Position numbers and translations under genes: made by a program. The notes beneath the pieces are model-generated. The model had not been told where the DNA came from. It ran no database searches and saw only the letters and a list, made by a program, of their open reading frames with translations. Positions 12,301 through 22,900 of a stretch of DNA of 24,505 nucleotides are shown piece after piece (within the stretch, counting starts at the first letter, position 1; every line of letters begins with the position of its first letter). The stretch is from Botryllus schlosseri. Taxonomy: Eukaryota; Chordata; Ascidiacea; Stolidobranchia; Styelidae. Location: positions 1 to 24,505 of the forward strand of contig ATSW01012743.1 in NCBI GenBank assembly GCA_000444245.1. The letters are read 5' to 3'.

Positions 12301-12929
12301 TTTTCGCAATAAATACAATGTGGCACACGAGAAGGTTTTGAGTGGCCCGCGAGGTTATTTTCGACTAATATTATCAAAAATGGATTGGGCAGATTGTGAA
12401 CTTGCAAGGCCAACCAAAAATTTGATTAGTCTGGCCGCAACACTTGGGATGTGACGACTAGTATATCAGTTCCAACGCATTGGCATTTGGCAGACCCATG
12501 GACAATCACATTTTGGTAGATCTTCGTTCATTACAATGAAGTAGAATATTCTGCAGGGGATTTATCTAAAGTAAATTTTTTCTTCACGCTTTCCGCAATA
12601 TGATGTCATTCGATTTCCTGCTTTTATTATTGTTACCCCGTCCTGAAAATGAAGGAACGCCTAATGTACCAAATTGAGTATATCTATATTCGCAATTACG
12701 AGAGAAAGCGTCGTCCAACATGCGACCTTGCGTTTGCGCTCGAAGAAAGACCGTCGACGATGAAACCTAGGCACAAAATGATTGACGCATGCTGTCTAAA
12801 GCTTTCGATATCGATATGTCCAGGCGCCGAATAGTCCAGTCATTGCGAACTGAGTCCAGCGATATACAGCAGGCCGGCAATATACTCAAGTAACAATATT
12901 ATTGACCTATTGTTGATCTATACACTTTG

Positions 12930-13024
12930 AATAATTTTCGCGTTTCGCGCGCATAGTGGCCCGCGCAATGGTTCGTCGCTTACATGTGGCCCTTCGGCCG
13001 AAAAGGTTGGCCGGCCCAACCCTA
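12930..13024. mobile_element. Right-hand end of a further hAT-type element
   Basis: Read on the minus strand, the end is TAGGGTTGGGCCGGCCAACC followed by TTTTCGGCCGAAGGGCC and then ACATGTAAGCGACGAA and GCGCGGGCCACTATGCGCG. A TAGGG start with GGCCAACCTTTTCGGCC and GGGCCAC motifs is typical of hAT ends. I could not find a convincing opposite end or an 8-bp copy of the flank CAAATGCA. A block at 12321-12450 with GTGGCCCGCGAGG and GGCCAACC may be the inner part of the same element or of a relative. Confidence 0.45.
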
Positions 13025-13032
13025 CAAATGCA

Positions 13033-15350
13033 TACCATAGATCGAGCATAAAACGGTTGGTGTCAGAAGTGATATTCGAATCTAATTCTCCGTAGGAGTT
13101 GGTTGAAGTTGCTTTTGTATCCTATCCAATATCGATGATCAATTGATCAGTTTTCACAAATTATGCAACACTAATTTTATAATCACCACGGCATTTACGT
13201 GTAATTGGATATGCTTTTATACCACAGCTCCTGCTTCTACAATCTATACATGAGTAGCATTAGTGACTTTTATTGAGACCGTCTTCTATGAGCACACGTG
13301 GTGAATTGTTGCGCAATTCACCGCGTTCTAGTCATATGCCATGCCAAGCAACTCGCCATACTACATCCAATACGAATTTCAAAATCAATCCTTCGTACCG
13401 ATCGATTTGTATTACTGTTGTGCTGTGTGACTACTGACTATAATGAGCCATACCTGTTTTTTACGTGACGATCTTTAGGCGCGTGCTCCAGTCACGTCCA
13501 AAGGGGGCATGGGGCTCGTCATTACGCAATAATTTCAACGTCACCCTACCTCTGGCCGGGCAGTAATGACGTATTCGAAACAATGCTTCTAAATAATAAA
13601 TAGCACATAGGCCTATCGGTCGAAAAATATTTATGCAGCCTATCACAGAGTATGCGCAATTCCGCATCATTCATCAGTTGTCATTGTAATGCTCGGGTGG
13701 CGCGCGAAATTACAACTGCAGCGAATGATTAAACTAGCAAGTATTATGACTCACGCGACTAATTGAAACCAAGCATTTCGTCCTGACATGCAATTTTGAA
13801 ACCACCTCAAACGATTGACTGTAAGTCATGGTATTTACGAGGTACATTAGACGAACACAACATGAATTGAAACTAATGGCAAGTTACGCCCTAAATGAAC
13901 GGTCACGTTGGCGACTCATTTTGCTGCAGAATTTTATTTATTCATTGCTTGTCAGTGTTCTGACTTTTTGCGAAAGATGATTGATAGCTGTTGCATCTAC
14001 CAAGGTCAGGACGCTTCACACCATGAAACCACATGACGAGTGGAGCAATTATGATGTTGTGACGAATGGTAGCATGGAGTCACTGAGCATGTTTCCCACT
14101 TCATGGCTTCAATGTGTTTTGGGGCATTGGATCACAGTTCTCAGAAATTCTTTTATGAAATGTCTAATAAGCAGTCAGATAGCAATCGGGGAAACAAAAT
14201 GACCAATAGTCTAATTACGTCACGCTGTCAGTTTGACGTCACAATGTAAAGGATCTTCAATTGTGGTTATGTGACGTTTTCCTAAAGAAAGTTCACAGAA
14301 ATTCCATTCAGAGCGTCGCATAAATTGTAATGTCTATTTTCTCATACTTGCAAGAGACTGCCATCCCATCACCCAAAACGGGAATACAATAGCTATACAT
14401 TGAAAACTAGTTTTTATCAGTAGTAGCTCAAATCTACACGCTCTATCGGGTACGTTTAGTGATATAGTTTGCTTACTATAAACCTCATAAAGCTTAGTTC
14501 ATTATAGATGCGGTCTTTCTACTCAATTTTCAATCTTCAACGGGATGAATCAGACTGCAAAAAGCATTATATGTCGATGATATATTACTTGCGGCTTCAA
14601 CAGTAGTACGCAATATCAGAATAAATCACACGCAGGTGGAAATACTGTTCATGGTGACTGTATAATCTTATAGAAGACCAAGCTTTCGGCGGAGACATGC
14701 ATACATGAATCAGAAGGTTAAGATGTATGCTCTTGTGTCTTATGTTGAAAGTTCTAATCCGAAATCCTTGTTGAAAGCATGTAATCAGTAATCACAACCA
14801 TTAGCACTGATGTTGATGTAGAAATAAGTACGAGAAGTGGAGATCAGCAGTGCGAATGCCTACGCATCGAGGTTGCACAGACTTGAACCGAACCGTCGTT
14901 ATTTACATTGCAAAGGAGAAACAAATAAGAGAATAATGGAGATCAGTTGTATAAGCGAAACCGCATGGTGGCGCAACGATCAATAAAAAGAAACAGAAAA
15001 ATACAAGTAAAAAAAGATGCGTGGCTGCGCATTAATAGCCATTCCATGGTCTCAAGATTAGAATTCGACATGGAAGCTTGGGCAGCTCGGATCTTTACGG
15101 TGCACTGTAGTACAGTAAGAGATTGACACTGCAGAAAGATGCATGGTAGAATGAAACTTATAACACTACTACGTTCGTTCCCTTTGGTATTGCATCATCA
15201 GATATGCTTACCCTTTGAAGTGTTGAGGCAAAATGAAATGCGCTTGAACGCTTATTTACAACGTAGTTTGCAAGGGCCGTTATTATTGAAATAACGTACA
15301 TTAGAATCACTGCAATGCATAGTCTTTATTTGAAATATTTTTATTATGTG
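13033..15350. other. Upstream region of the EGF/Kazal gene, no coding sequence seen
   Basis: No ORF with recognisable content was found. It includes the hairpin at 13300 and a TGACGTCA at 14234-14241 with CRE half-sites on either side (ACGTCA near 14218, TGACGT near 14271). Because the gene appears to have a spliced 5' end, part of this stretch may be a 5' UTR intron or promoter. Confidence 0.4.
13300..13322. repeat. Perfect 9-bp inverted repeat
   Basis: GGTGAATTG and CAATTCACC are exact reverse complements separated by TTGCG, so the DNA or RNA could form a 9-bp hairpin. Nothing around it suggests a gene or a transposon end. Confidence 0.5.
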
Positions 15351-15353
15351 CAT

Positions 15354-15388
15354 CTAACATTGCGTTGTGATTTTACTTTGCATTGCAG
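15354..15388 (+). promoter_or_regulatory. Branch-point and 3' splice acceptor just upstream of the start codon
   Basis: CTAAC at 15354-15358 fits the animal branch-point consensus and lies about 30 nt before the AG at 15387-15388, at the end of TTTTACTTTGCATTGCAG. That puts a spliced 5' end 77 nt before the ATG. It may be the acceptor of a 5' UTR intron or, in a lineage with spliced-leader RNA, a trans-splice site. The upstream exon or leader is not identifiable from sequence alone. Confidence 0.5.
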
Positions 15389-15465
15389 ATTGATATCAGT
15401 ATTAGCAGCCTGCATCGCAATAGCAGCGCCGTCTTACTTGCACCGCAAATATCAGAAGTGACAAG

Positions 15466-15866
15466 ATGTCCACCGAGAAAAAAATTATGGATTTCGATGA
15501 AAATGGAGTTTTATATCATCACAGAACACTGAACGCATCCTCGCAATGTTTGCGGTGTTTTTCAAAAAAGACATTTCAACCACAAAAATCAGACGAATTT
15601 GTATCAAAAACTGTGCGTTGTCCAGCTCTCCTCAAATTTCCAACGCGTAGCGCCATTCTTATTCTCTTCGCCCTTTGCTTTGTCAACGCGTCGCTTGGTC
15701 TGACGATACCGAAAGACGAATGCGACCCTAATAACCCAGCATCCTGCTCATACGGGGCGAGATGTAAACAGGAACTTTCCACGCGAACACCTTACTACCG
15801 GTGCGTCTGTCCGCAAATCAGTTGCTACGGTGGATCCTGGGACCCTATCTGCGCTAAAGATGGACA
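15466..15866 (+). CDS. Coding exon 1: N-terminus, signal/anchor segment, first half of Kazal module
   Basis: The ATG at 15466 is the first in frame after a TAG at 15421-15423. The only other methionine in the exon is Met8. The exon encodes about 61 residues before the hydrophobic run SAILILFALCFVNASLGL (62-79). It then has cysteines at 86, 94, 100, 113, 115, 120 and 129, the first part of a follistatin-type domain. The exon ends ...GATGGACA before donor GTAAGTG, phase 2. Starting the signal peptide so far from the N-terminus is unusual. Either the n-region is very long or the segment stays as a membrane anchor. Confidence 0.85.
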
Positions 15867-18800
15867 GTAAGTGTTTTGCATTACTTGTGCATGTACAATA
15901 TACCTTGTACATATATAGTTCGTCATCGTCTTGCCTTGTTCTATTTCTGACTCACAACACCATAAAATCGCGATAAAATGAGACGACAGTGAGGTGTCGA
16001 AACGACCTATCTTTTAATGAGACACCCACCTCGCCCTAAAGCATGTGAATAAGAGACGTGCACGCTGGATGAAAAGTAACTTAAGATAATATAAAAAGAG
16101 CAAAGAATGAAACATAAGTAATGGTTGGCAAAGTCGATATGTCAGATCATGGTACTGTAATCTCGAGCGCTGTCATTAAGTAGAATATGTATAATTGGCA
16201 CGCTTAAGCATACATACATCGACTCCACTGTACTTGTCTATCATTTAACGGTATTTTTACGCGTTTTCAGGGTGGAGAGGCCGTTTTTCAACTCCCTGTG
16301 TTTGATGGCGGAACAGTGCGCCGCACAGCGGGCAATTGAGCCGCTGTGCAAGGGACACTGTGGAAAGAAATGTGATGGTAAGTTTTACGAGATGTATCCA
16401 ACGACTTCTGTGTTACAATTGAAAATTTAGAAATACTTTGTCAATATTTGCGAACGAACTCCATTCACTTTTACGATATCGAGAAATCGCCAACCGCGGG
16501 GATCCAATTGTGTCAGGTCTAGTGTCTGCTATATGGCTTGGGTCAACGGTGGAATTCCCCACATACCAAGTTGAAACGTATCGTTCCTGTATATGCGAAA
16601 ATCAGAGTAATTGGAGCCGTTCTGTTGAATGAACCCGGATTCCTCATTGCGCCCATGAATGCCATTACACCATGACCTCCTTAGAAAATTTTCTCCGGAA
16701 ATTCTCACTAACACCGGTAATCGCCTTAGTTAAGATCGGATATCACGGAATTTCGATGTAATTTTGTAATGTAATGTTTAGTAAATTCCATCGGGTTACA
16801 TAAGATACTTCTATTTTATATGCGGAAATTTGGTGGCAAAAATTATTTTGGTTCTGCGTCACGTGAAAGAGCAACAACGAAAGTTGTCGCGAGCAATCGC
16901 GGTGTGCGTGCCGGACTGCAGTTTCGCATACTTAGACATTCTCATCCTTTGATACAGCGGCATCCAAAGCGGCCATCGTTCAGCAACATTGCCCGCGGGA
17001 AAAGGCAGGATTCTGTCACAACGGCGGCCTGTGCATATATCATAAGGAGATGCGCGAGGCTTGGTGCAAGTAAGATCTCGTATGCAATTCTAAATAGTAG
17101 GAATGGCGGATTTTAAGCAGCTGGTTCGCGTAGGCTCAAAGAGTGCATAGTTTTACCCGCACGAAGTAGCATAAAGCAAATCTGTCGATAGGGACTGATG
17201 AATCGTAGTGCTATTTTCATTCATATGGGGATGTTGGTACTCTGGTTAAGAATAATTCAATCCAGGCATATAATTCGTTTTTCATTGTGTCGTTTCAAAG
17301 CGTTGGGCCGTTCCGTAAGGATTTGGCATGGCATATAGTTAAGAAATCCAATAAAGCTCATGGAAATCTCTCAATTATTAAAAGCGTCGACAATTCAAAA
17401 CACTCATCAAAGCACACAGCCATTCGAAAACACCGAATTCGGATTTAGATAAGATCAGGTTCTCGCTACCGCGTCGTCAGGACTTACTGCTACAAACAAT
17501 GTCGTCCGTCACACAGCCGAAAAGCGCAATATCGTCATTGTAATTTTTAGATTCGACATCTGATTTGTATAGCACTTATCTTGGACATAAATCGGGATTT
17601 CGCGCGCTGTTGCGCAGCATTGTAGCGATCGCCCCGGAGTGGCACGCGTCAGATTTCGTGCAATCATGCGGTAACGGTAAACGAGCATTGGTATAAGCAA
17701 TTGGGAATTAGGGAATGTTTTTTAAGCCGGCGGATATCCGAATCGTGAGCGCTAGCGCTTTGCAAAACCTCCACTCATAATAGTAAGCGTGATGAAACAT
17801 ATTTACCTTATACATTGAAGAAGCGTACACTACGCGACACAGTCACCCACCCAGCACTAATTTCTAATGTTAGATGACCAAGATAGGAGTTTGACAGATT
17901 ACTTCGCCAACTCCTTTCCACTCCATCCAGTTGTGACTGCATTGCAGTTCTTGTAGTATCTTGAATCGAAAACATGATAACGAAAATGATGGTGAGGTAT
18001 CTGAGGTTACTAAAAACAATCAACCCCTGCGGGACCGCGTGTGCTATTTAGTCAGTGTTCGGGCGCGCATTACTGTGTTATCGGGTGTACTTAAATTTAT
18101 TTACACTCAGTCTTATCTCCCCGCGTAAAGAAACTTTTATTCTTACATCGCGCTATGGATTACCAGTAAAACGGTTTCGATTCCGTGACTGTAATGAGTC
18201 ACCTTTCTTCCAACCGCACCGTTTGCTGGAGAATTGAAGTATAGTTCAACGGGCCTAGCTCTGAGATTACGGTGAAATATTGGATTATCGAATATACAGT
18301 GCATCGGAAAAGGGTTTCGCTATATTATGCTTGATGCCCCCGACACTGTTAGGAGGCAGTAGACATGGGTCATTACAAAACACACAATTACTAATTACAT
18401 AAAATTGAACCTTTCTATAATAACCATGCGTCGTTGCATGATAGAAACGGCCGTAATATTACTCTAAATTGTCATCTCAAATCACCAATAGTATCCAATA
18501 AGCGCAATGCAACGCATTGATCGGAATGTATTGCAAATTCTAGAACGCCGCAGGCGCCAAAACTCGCGAATTCAAATAATTCTTGATGATTTGTTTCAGG
18601 TGCCCGGTGGGATTTGACGGTCCGCGGTGTCAGAGCAAAGAACCGCCCTCACATTATAACCAGGTATGTTCTCGCTTACGATACTGTTCAATCCATTCTA
18701 TATCGACCTCATCGCGACGGCATAGTATATTGTTACACTAAACGTTCAAGGGCGCGATCTTGCTTGATCCGACTTGAAAGTGCTATAGGTGGTTTGCTTA

Positions 18801-19728
18801 TAGGTTTGATTGTATTGGATTTCTAAACACGGATTCAAATTACAGGGCGCCGAAAAAACCTGCAATCATGGTTTGGAACTTTTGGCGATATTTGCCATCA
18901 CACTCCTGTCGGTGGTGGCCTTACTACTCATCGTCTGCATATACATGAGGTACGCAATACGAAAGCTTTTTGTAATCATTTGGTATAGTGTCAAATCTGA
19001 CTGCTATGCAGAATAGTGATTTTCTATCATAGGAATCCGTGCTTGGATAATTAGATTCGTATACTGTAGTAAGGGTTTTCTGTTATTCATGGATTTCAGA
19101 CTGTCGGTTGACCTACCGTGCAGTTTCCTGCATGGGGTGAGAGGTAAACATATAGACAAAGTACCCTGTTTATTTCTCTCTCGCCATTGGGGCATCGTGA
19201 AATTAAAATATATAAAATTATTTTTCTTCATACTTTATGCCACAATCTTTGATATCCTAACTTGGATGCAATTTAGCCTTTATCCCTTGCCGGCTGCAAT
19301 GAAACAACAACCGAAACCAGCCCTGACCTTGTAGCAAACAGGTAGTGGAGTGAGCACTGCATGGGCGAAATGCACTTATGCCCCCACCTAATTGAGGGGT
19401 CGTGTGACGTCATAAAGACTCACAACCTCACAATATATATGAGAAATCATCCAAATATTCCATAATCCCTTCAAATCTGACTATTCTAATGCACACCAAT
19501 GTAACATCGTGCAACTTTCCAATGCGGTGAAAATCGACAAGATTACAAGTATCATCCTAAAGTGCAATGATACTCAATACTCTGATCTACTCCAGGAAGG
19601 GTAAAAACGAGGACAACAAACTCTGGCCGACCAGCGAAAGAGACGAGACCACGCCACTGCGAGAAAGCGGCCGATCGGATTATACGTACGAATCGAACGC
19701 GACAAATGACACGACGAGCGAAAACTGA
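15466..19728 (+). CDS. Follistatin/Kazal-EGF transmembrane protein (tomoregulin-like), six coding exons
   Basis: I read this as join(15466-15866, 16271-16377, 16958-17069, 18600-18663, 18846-18949, 19596-19728). This is 921 nt, 306 residues plus TGA, and every junction is GT-AG with matching phase (2,1,2,0,2). Residues 1-61 are polar and basic. Residues 62-79 are hydrophobic (signal peptide or anchor). Residues 86-168 carry twelve cysteines in a follistatin/Kazal-like pattern (DPICAKDG, then FFNSLC, then KGHC). Residues 181-217 are one EGF module spaced C-7-C-5-C-10-C-1-C-8-C. Residues about 240-262 form a transmembrane helix followed by a basic stop-transfer (RKGK). Residues 263-306 are a short polar tail ending TTSEN. 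The order Kazal, EGF, membrane helix, short tail matches tomoregulin/TMEFF proteins, which have two Kazal modules where this has one. By inference it is a cell-surface protein, possibly shed as an EGF-receptor ligand or acting as a TGF-beta/BMP-binding module. Orthology is not proven, so no symbol is given. Confidence 0.85.
16271..16377 (+). CDS. Coding exon 2: second half of Kazal/follistatin module
   Basis: The acceptor is GCGTTTTCAG and the donor GTAAGT. The first base completes Gln134. The exon then encodes VERPFFNSLC, LMAEQC and a stretch ending KGHCGKKCD. The spacing after the DPICAKDG motif of exon 1 fits the C-terminal half of a Kazal domain, whose last cysteine follows a Gly-His pair. 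Cys160 and Cys168 are additional to the standard six and may pair with each other. The exon ends in phase 1. Confidence 0.85.
16958..17069 (+). CDS. Coding exon 3: linker and first four cysteines of the EGF module
   Basis: The acceptor is TTTGATACAG and the donor GTAAGA. The phase-1 junction makes Ala170. The exon encodes a short linker (ASKAAIVQQH), then the EGF start with CPREKAGFC, CHNGGLC and CIYHKEMREAWC. The HNGG turn and the aromatic residue just before the second cysteine are usual in EGF-family ligands. The exon stops in phase 2 inside the single lysine that separates cysteines four and five. Confidence 0.88.
18600..18663 (+). CDS. Coding exon 4: last two cysteines of EGF module and juxtamembrane linker
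   Basis: The acceptor is TTTGTTTCAG and the donor GTATGT. The exon completes Lys207 and encodes CPVGFDGPRC, the end of the EGF module, followed by QSKEPPSHYNQ. The Gly-Phe, Gly and Arg before the last cysteine match the conserved positions of ErbB-type ligands. The proline-rich linker to the membrane is short, a plausible site for ectodomain shedding (inference). The exon ends in phase 0. Confidence 0.85.
18846..18949 (+). CDS. Coding exon 5: transmembrane helix
   Basis: The acceptor is CAAATTACAG and the donor GTACGC. The exon encodes GAEKTCNHGLE and then a hydrophobic helix of about 22 residues (LLAIFAITLLSVVALLLIVC and IYM) up to Arg263 at the phase-2 junction. The lone Cys234 just outside the membrane could make an intermolecular disulfide (inference). 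The 182-bp intron before it is the shortest in the gene. Confidence 0.85.
19596..19728 (+). CDS. Coding exon 6: cytoplasmic tail and stop codon
   Basis: The acceptor is GATCTACTCCAG. The first G completes Arg263, followed by KGKNEDNKLW, a charged Glu/Asp/Arg/Thr-rich stretch including SDYTYESNATNDTTSEN, and TGA at 19726-19728. The basic start follows the positive-inside rule for a type I helix. No kinase, PDZ-binding or other known domain is visible. The exon is noticeably more GC-rich than the surrounding introns. Confidence 0.85.
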
Positions 19729-19986
19729 AGCCAAAACCGATTAAACACCTCATGTCTTCAATTTTTTACGCGAAAATACTGTGCGTTAGGAAGCGTATAT
19801 ACGTTATATATATGTGTGTTTTGAAACTCTGGGACGTATTGAATTGTGAACGTGATCGCTAAATCTGCAAAGTTGAGTCATCAGACCAAGCCAGCTGATC
19901 CTGTGTCGGCCGCAATATCAAAATGACTATAAAATAAGAATTTTATTATTTATTGATAAATGTTGTCTATCGTTTTATTTTATTGC

Positions 19987-19992
19987 AATAAA
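19987..19992 (+). terminator. Poly(A) signal AATAAA
   Basis: A canonical AATAAA lies about 260 nt after the stop codon of the EGF/Kazal gene, in an AT-rich stretch. This implies a 3' UTR of roughly 280 nt (19729 to about 20010). It is the first perfect AATAAA on the plus strand downstream of the stop that I noticed. Confidence 0.65.
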
Positions 19993-22900
19993 GAATGGAC
20001 GCAGTTCCGTTCAAAAGAGGCTCCTTAAAACACTTTGTCGCGTCCATCACCCTGCGCAGTCTATGAGTGATAATAATCGCGGTAGAAAGTCGAGGAAGTG
20101 TTGAAGATTACAATTCGCAGGATTGGATTTCAGTAATCTGGATTATCAGTGCCATCAGATATTATGTCGATAAAACGTGAGCTTCCTCATCCATTTTATC
20201 GGAAATGCGTCCGTAAGATCACAAGTTCAGAGTTGGTTTCCTTGTATATGAGCACTGAGCAGCCAGCAGTCAGGTGAACTCAACGGAAGTTCATATGTCT
20301 ATCGGACGTGTTTGGCCACTATTCGTTGCTGCATGTCACATGTATAAACTTATACACAGTATGACTACCTGAGCTACGTATTGTATTCAAGAGGTATATG
20401 CTTGGCTAAATGCACAGTTTTGCACACTCTTAACGTACATATAAATTACGGCATTAAATAAACTTTGCGGATTAGTCTCGGTCCGTTACATCTCTTTTAT
20501 AACGTCTTCCGATACAGTGAACGGTCCGAAAATTGCCACAAAGTCAATAAGTTACACAACGAACATGATTGGTACACTAGTGGACCATGGATCGATGACT
20601 AATTGAACCACTTACCCATTTGAAAGTATGAGAGGGAGCAACATCACTTCACACGATACATTTACCTCACTGCAATGAATACCCCGGCTGAAATGTGTGG
20701 TATTACCTAGGTCAAATCAGAGAATTGTATCGAAGTAGCCATAGATTGATCATAATCCCTCAAAAATCTTGCAAGATATGGTTACAGTCGTAAATCAATG
20801 CTAACCACGCGAGTTCCTGATGTTTTTGACATCTAGCACACTGTATGGGAATGATTGCCCACCGATTGCCTATACCTATATGTTTAAAATGCTTCAATAT
20901 AGTACACGAGATGAGTATCGGTGTGGTGATAATGATATTAGTACGTAAAACTACACCTACAGAATACCCGACAGTTTTGTTACTTAGCGCCCATGCACAG
21001 TACTGACGTTTATTCGATTTTGGTGATACTCGGTAAGAATGTCTCAGGTTTCATTCATGAATAATGAACCAAGAGAGTTAACGACTAAATTTATGGTATT
21101 TTGACTGTAGGCTGTAGGCTGTAGCTGTATACTGTATAGCCTGTACGCTAGAACCAGCTCTTCACAGATAAATGTTGATTCCAGTCAATCACGAAAAGAT
21201 GTATATCTGCCTAAGGTTGAAATTCACGGCTGGTAGCCAACTCGGATTTGAGTTGCATCGATTTTATCTTTGCGTGAATGTCTCATGCTTAATCATTTAT
21301 GTACTTCATCGCGTGTACTATATAGAGACATAATGGGTGAGTGTTTTCCAAGATTTCTGGAAATGTGGAGATTGTCCTTGAGGGGTTATCTCTCTTAGAA
21401 CCCCAACGATGAGTTCATATCGAGTACCCGTGTTAGTGATCCCGATGTTGATATAAGAAACTTTACCCAGAATTTAGCAATATTTCAATTGATGACAAAA
21501 TGCCAGTATGTATAGTTGGCTTTCCGCTCAGTATCTTGGGTTCAAGTTTGAAAGCAATGGGCAAAGTACGGCGTCACTTCCGAAATGGACACGAATTTGA
21601 TATTTTTATGTCTTACATTGATAAAACTAAAATGTTTTTACCCGATTAAATGTTGGTGTTGTGGTGTTAGCTTTCTCGCTCTTATGCGTCAAAACTGTTG
21701 TTTACCGAGTAAATTGATAATTGATAGAAGACCCCGTTATCTTGAAAAAAATCACTACTGAAGTCATGTAATCCCAAGATGCCTAATGATTCAATACGAA
21801 AGGATGCTGGTAAAGGTTATCGAATCAAGTCGTCAATTTAGAATAAGATTATCACCTCGAATTTTCTCGGATAGGAGAGTCAACATGGAGTTTTGTGACA
21901 TATAATCATCCAATAACAATCGAGGCAATGTCGCGGACCGTGCAACTGCAATGCAGTTGCAAATTGGCAATACGCGTACATACAAGTCGTGACACATATC
22001 ACAAAAGACATATATACCAAGTCAGTGTATTCTATACAGCACTTACTACTACTAACAGTAACCCGGTGTAACACAATACATCTATTAGAGAATAGATACG
22101 GGGCGCTGTGTTTTGATTTGACAGATGCTGAGGGCCATGTCATATTTCAGAAGTCGTGACTTTCAGGCCGTAGAAAAGTTGGACTTGTCCCTCGCCTTTT
22201 TCATGAGTATCGATTTTGAATCTTATGTTGAAAGCTAAAAGACTAATTCTCTCTCGGATGTGAGCAAACAATCAGGTACTCCAGGAATAACTTTTACCTC
22301 AATCCAATTTTCATGAATCTCCAATTATCACATAGCATTGTCCTACATAGAATGATTTATACCGTGTACTTTTTATTGTGTATCAAAGATATATACTTAT
22401 GATAAATAGTTCCTGTCTTCTTGTGTATAGCACGTACTCTTTAAGCTTCTATATACCCGCGTGTCTTGCCAAATAACTAATGGGATGGTGTGAGGTATTT
22501 TTAGACATAGATTGTGATATTTATATCCCATTGAGGACATGCTTCTTGCAGGGGCATTGTGATTATTTTGCGATCAGAGCAGGTCATGAAGTGCTCAGCC
22601 CAATTAGCACTCAAAATGAACTAATTCCGCACGTTAAGGCGCGTACATGACCACAGGCATCTGGGCGAGTCGAATAATTATTTAGTTCAATATCCACACA
22701 TGAGTAAGTCTATGTATGTAATTTGTGGAAATGTATTTTATTGTAAAGCGTACATTGCCAGTAGCTTATATTGTACGATCCTACGCACTTGCATTGGTAT
22801 TATAGGACATGCATTGAGTACAACATTAGTTCGGACTGGGAATTGTGCCATGATTCCATTGTAGCTTCCAACGTGACTTCCTTTTGTGAGCAGCGCTTCG

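Noticed and set aside
16820-17116. A 98-codon plus-strand frame overlapping exon 3.
   Set aside because: The true reading is a different frame, which gives the EGF cysteines and fits the splice phases.
19089-19334. An 81-codon frame in intron 5 with a hydrophobic stretch.
   Set aside because: It is not flanked by splice sites in a usable phase beyond the short 37-nt candidate, and its composition looks intronic.
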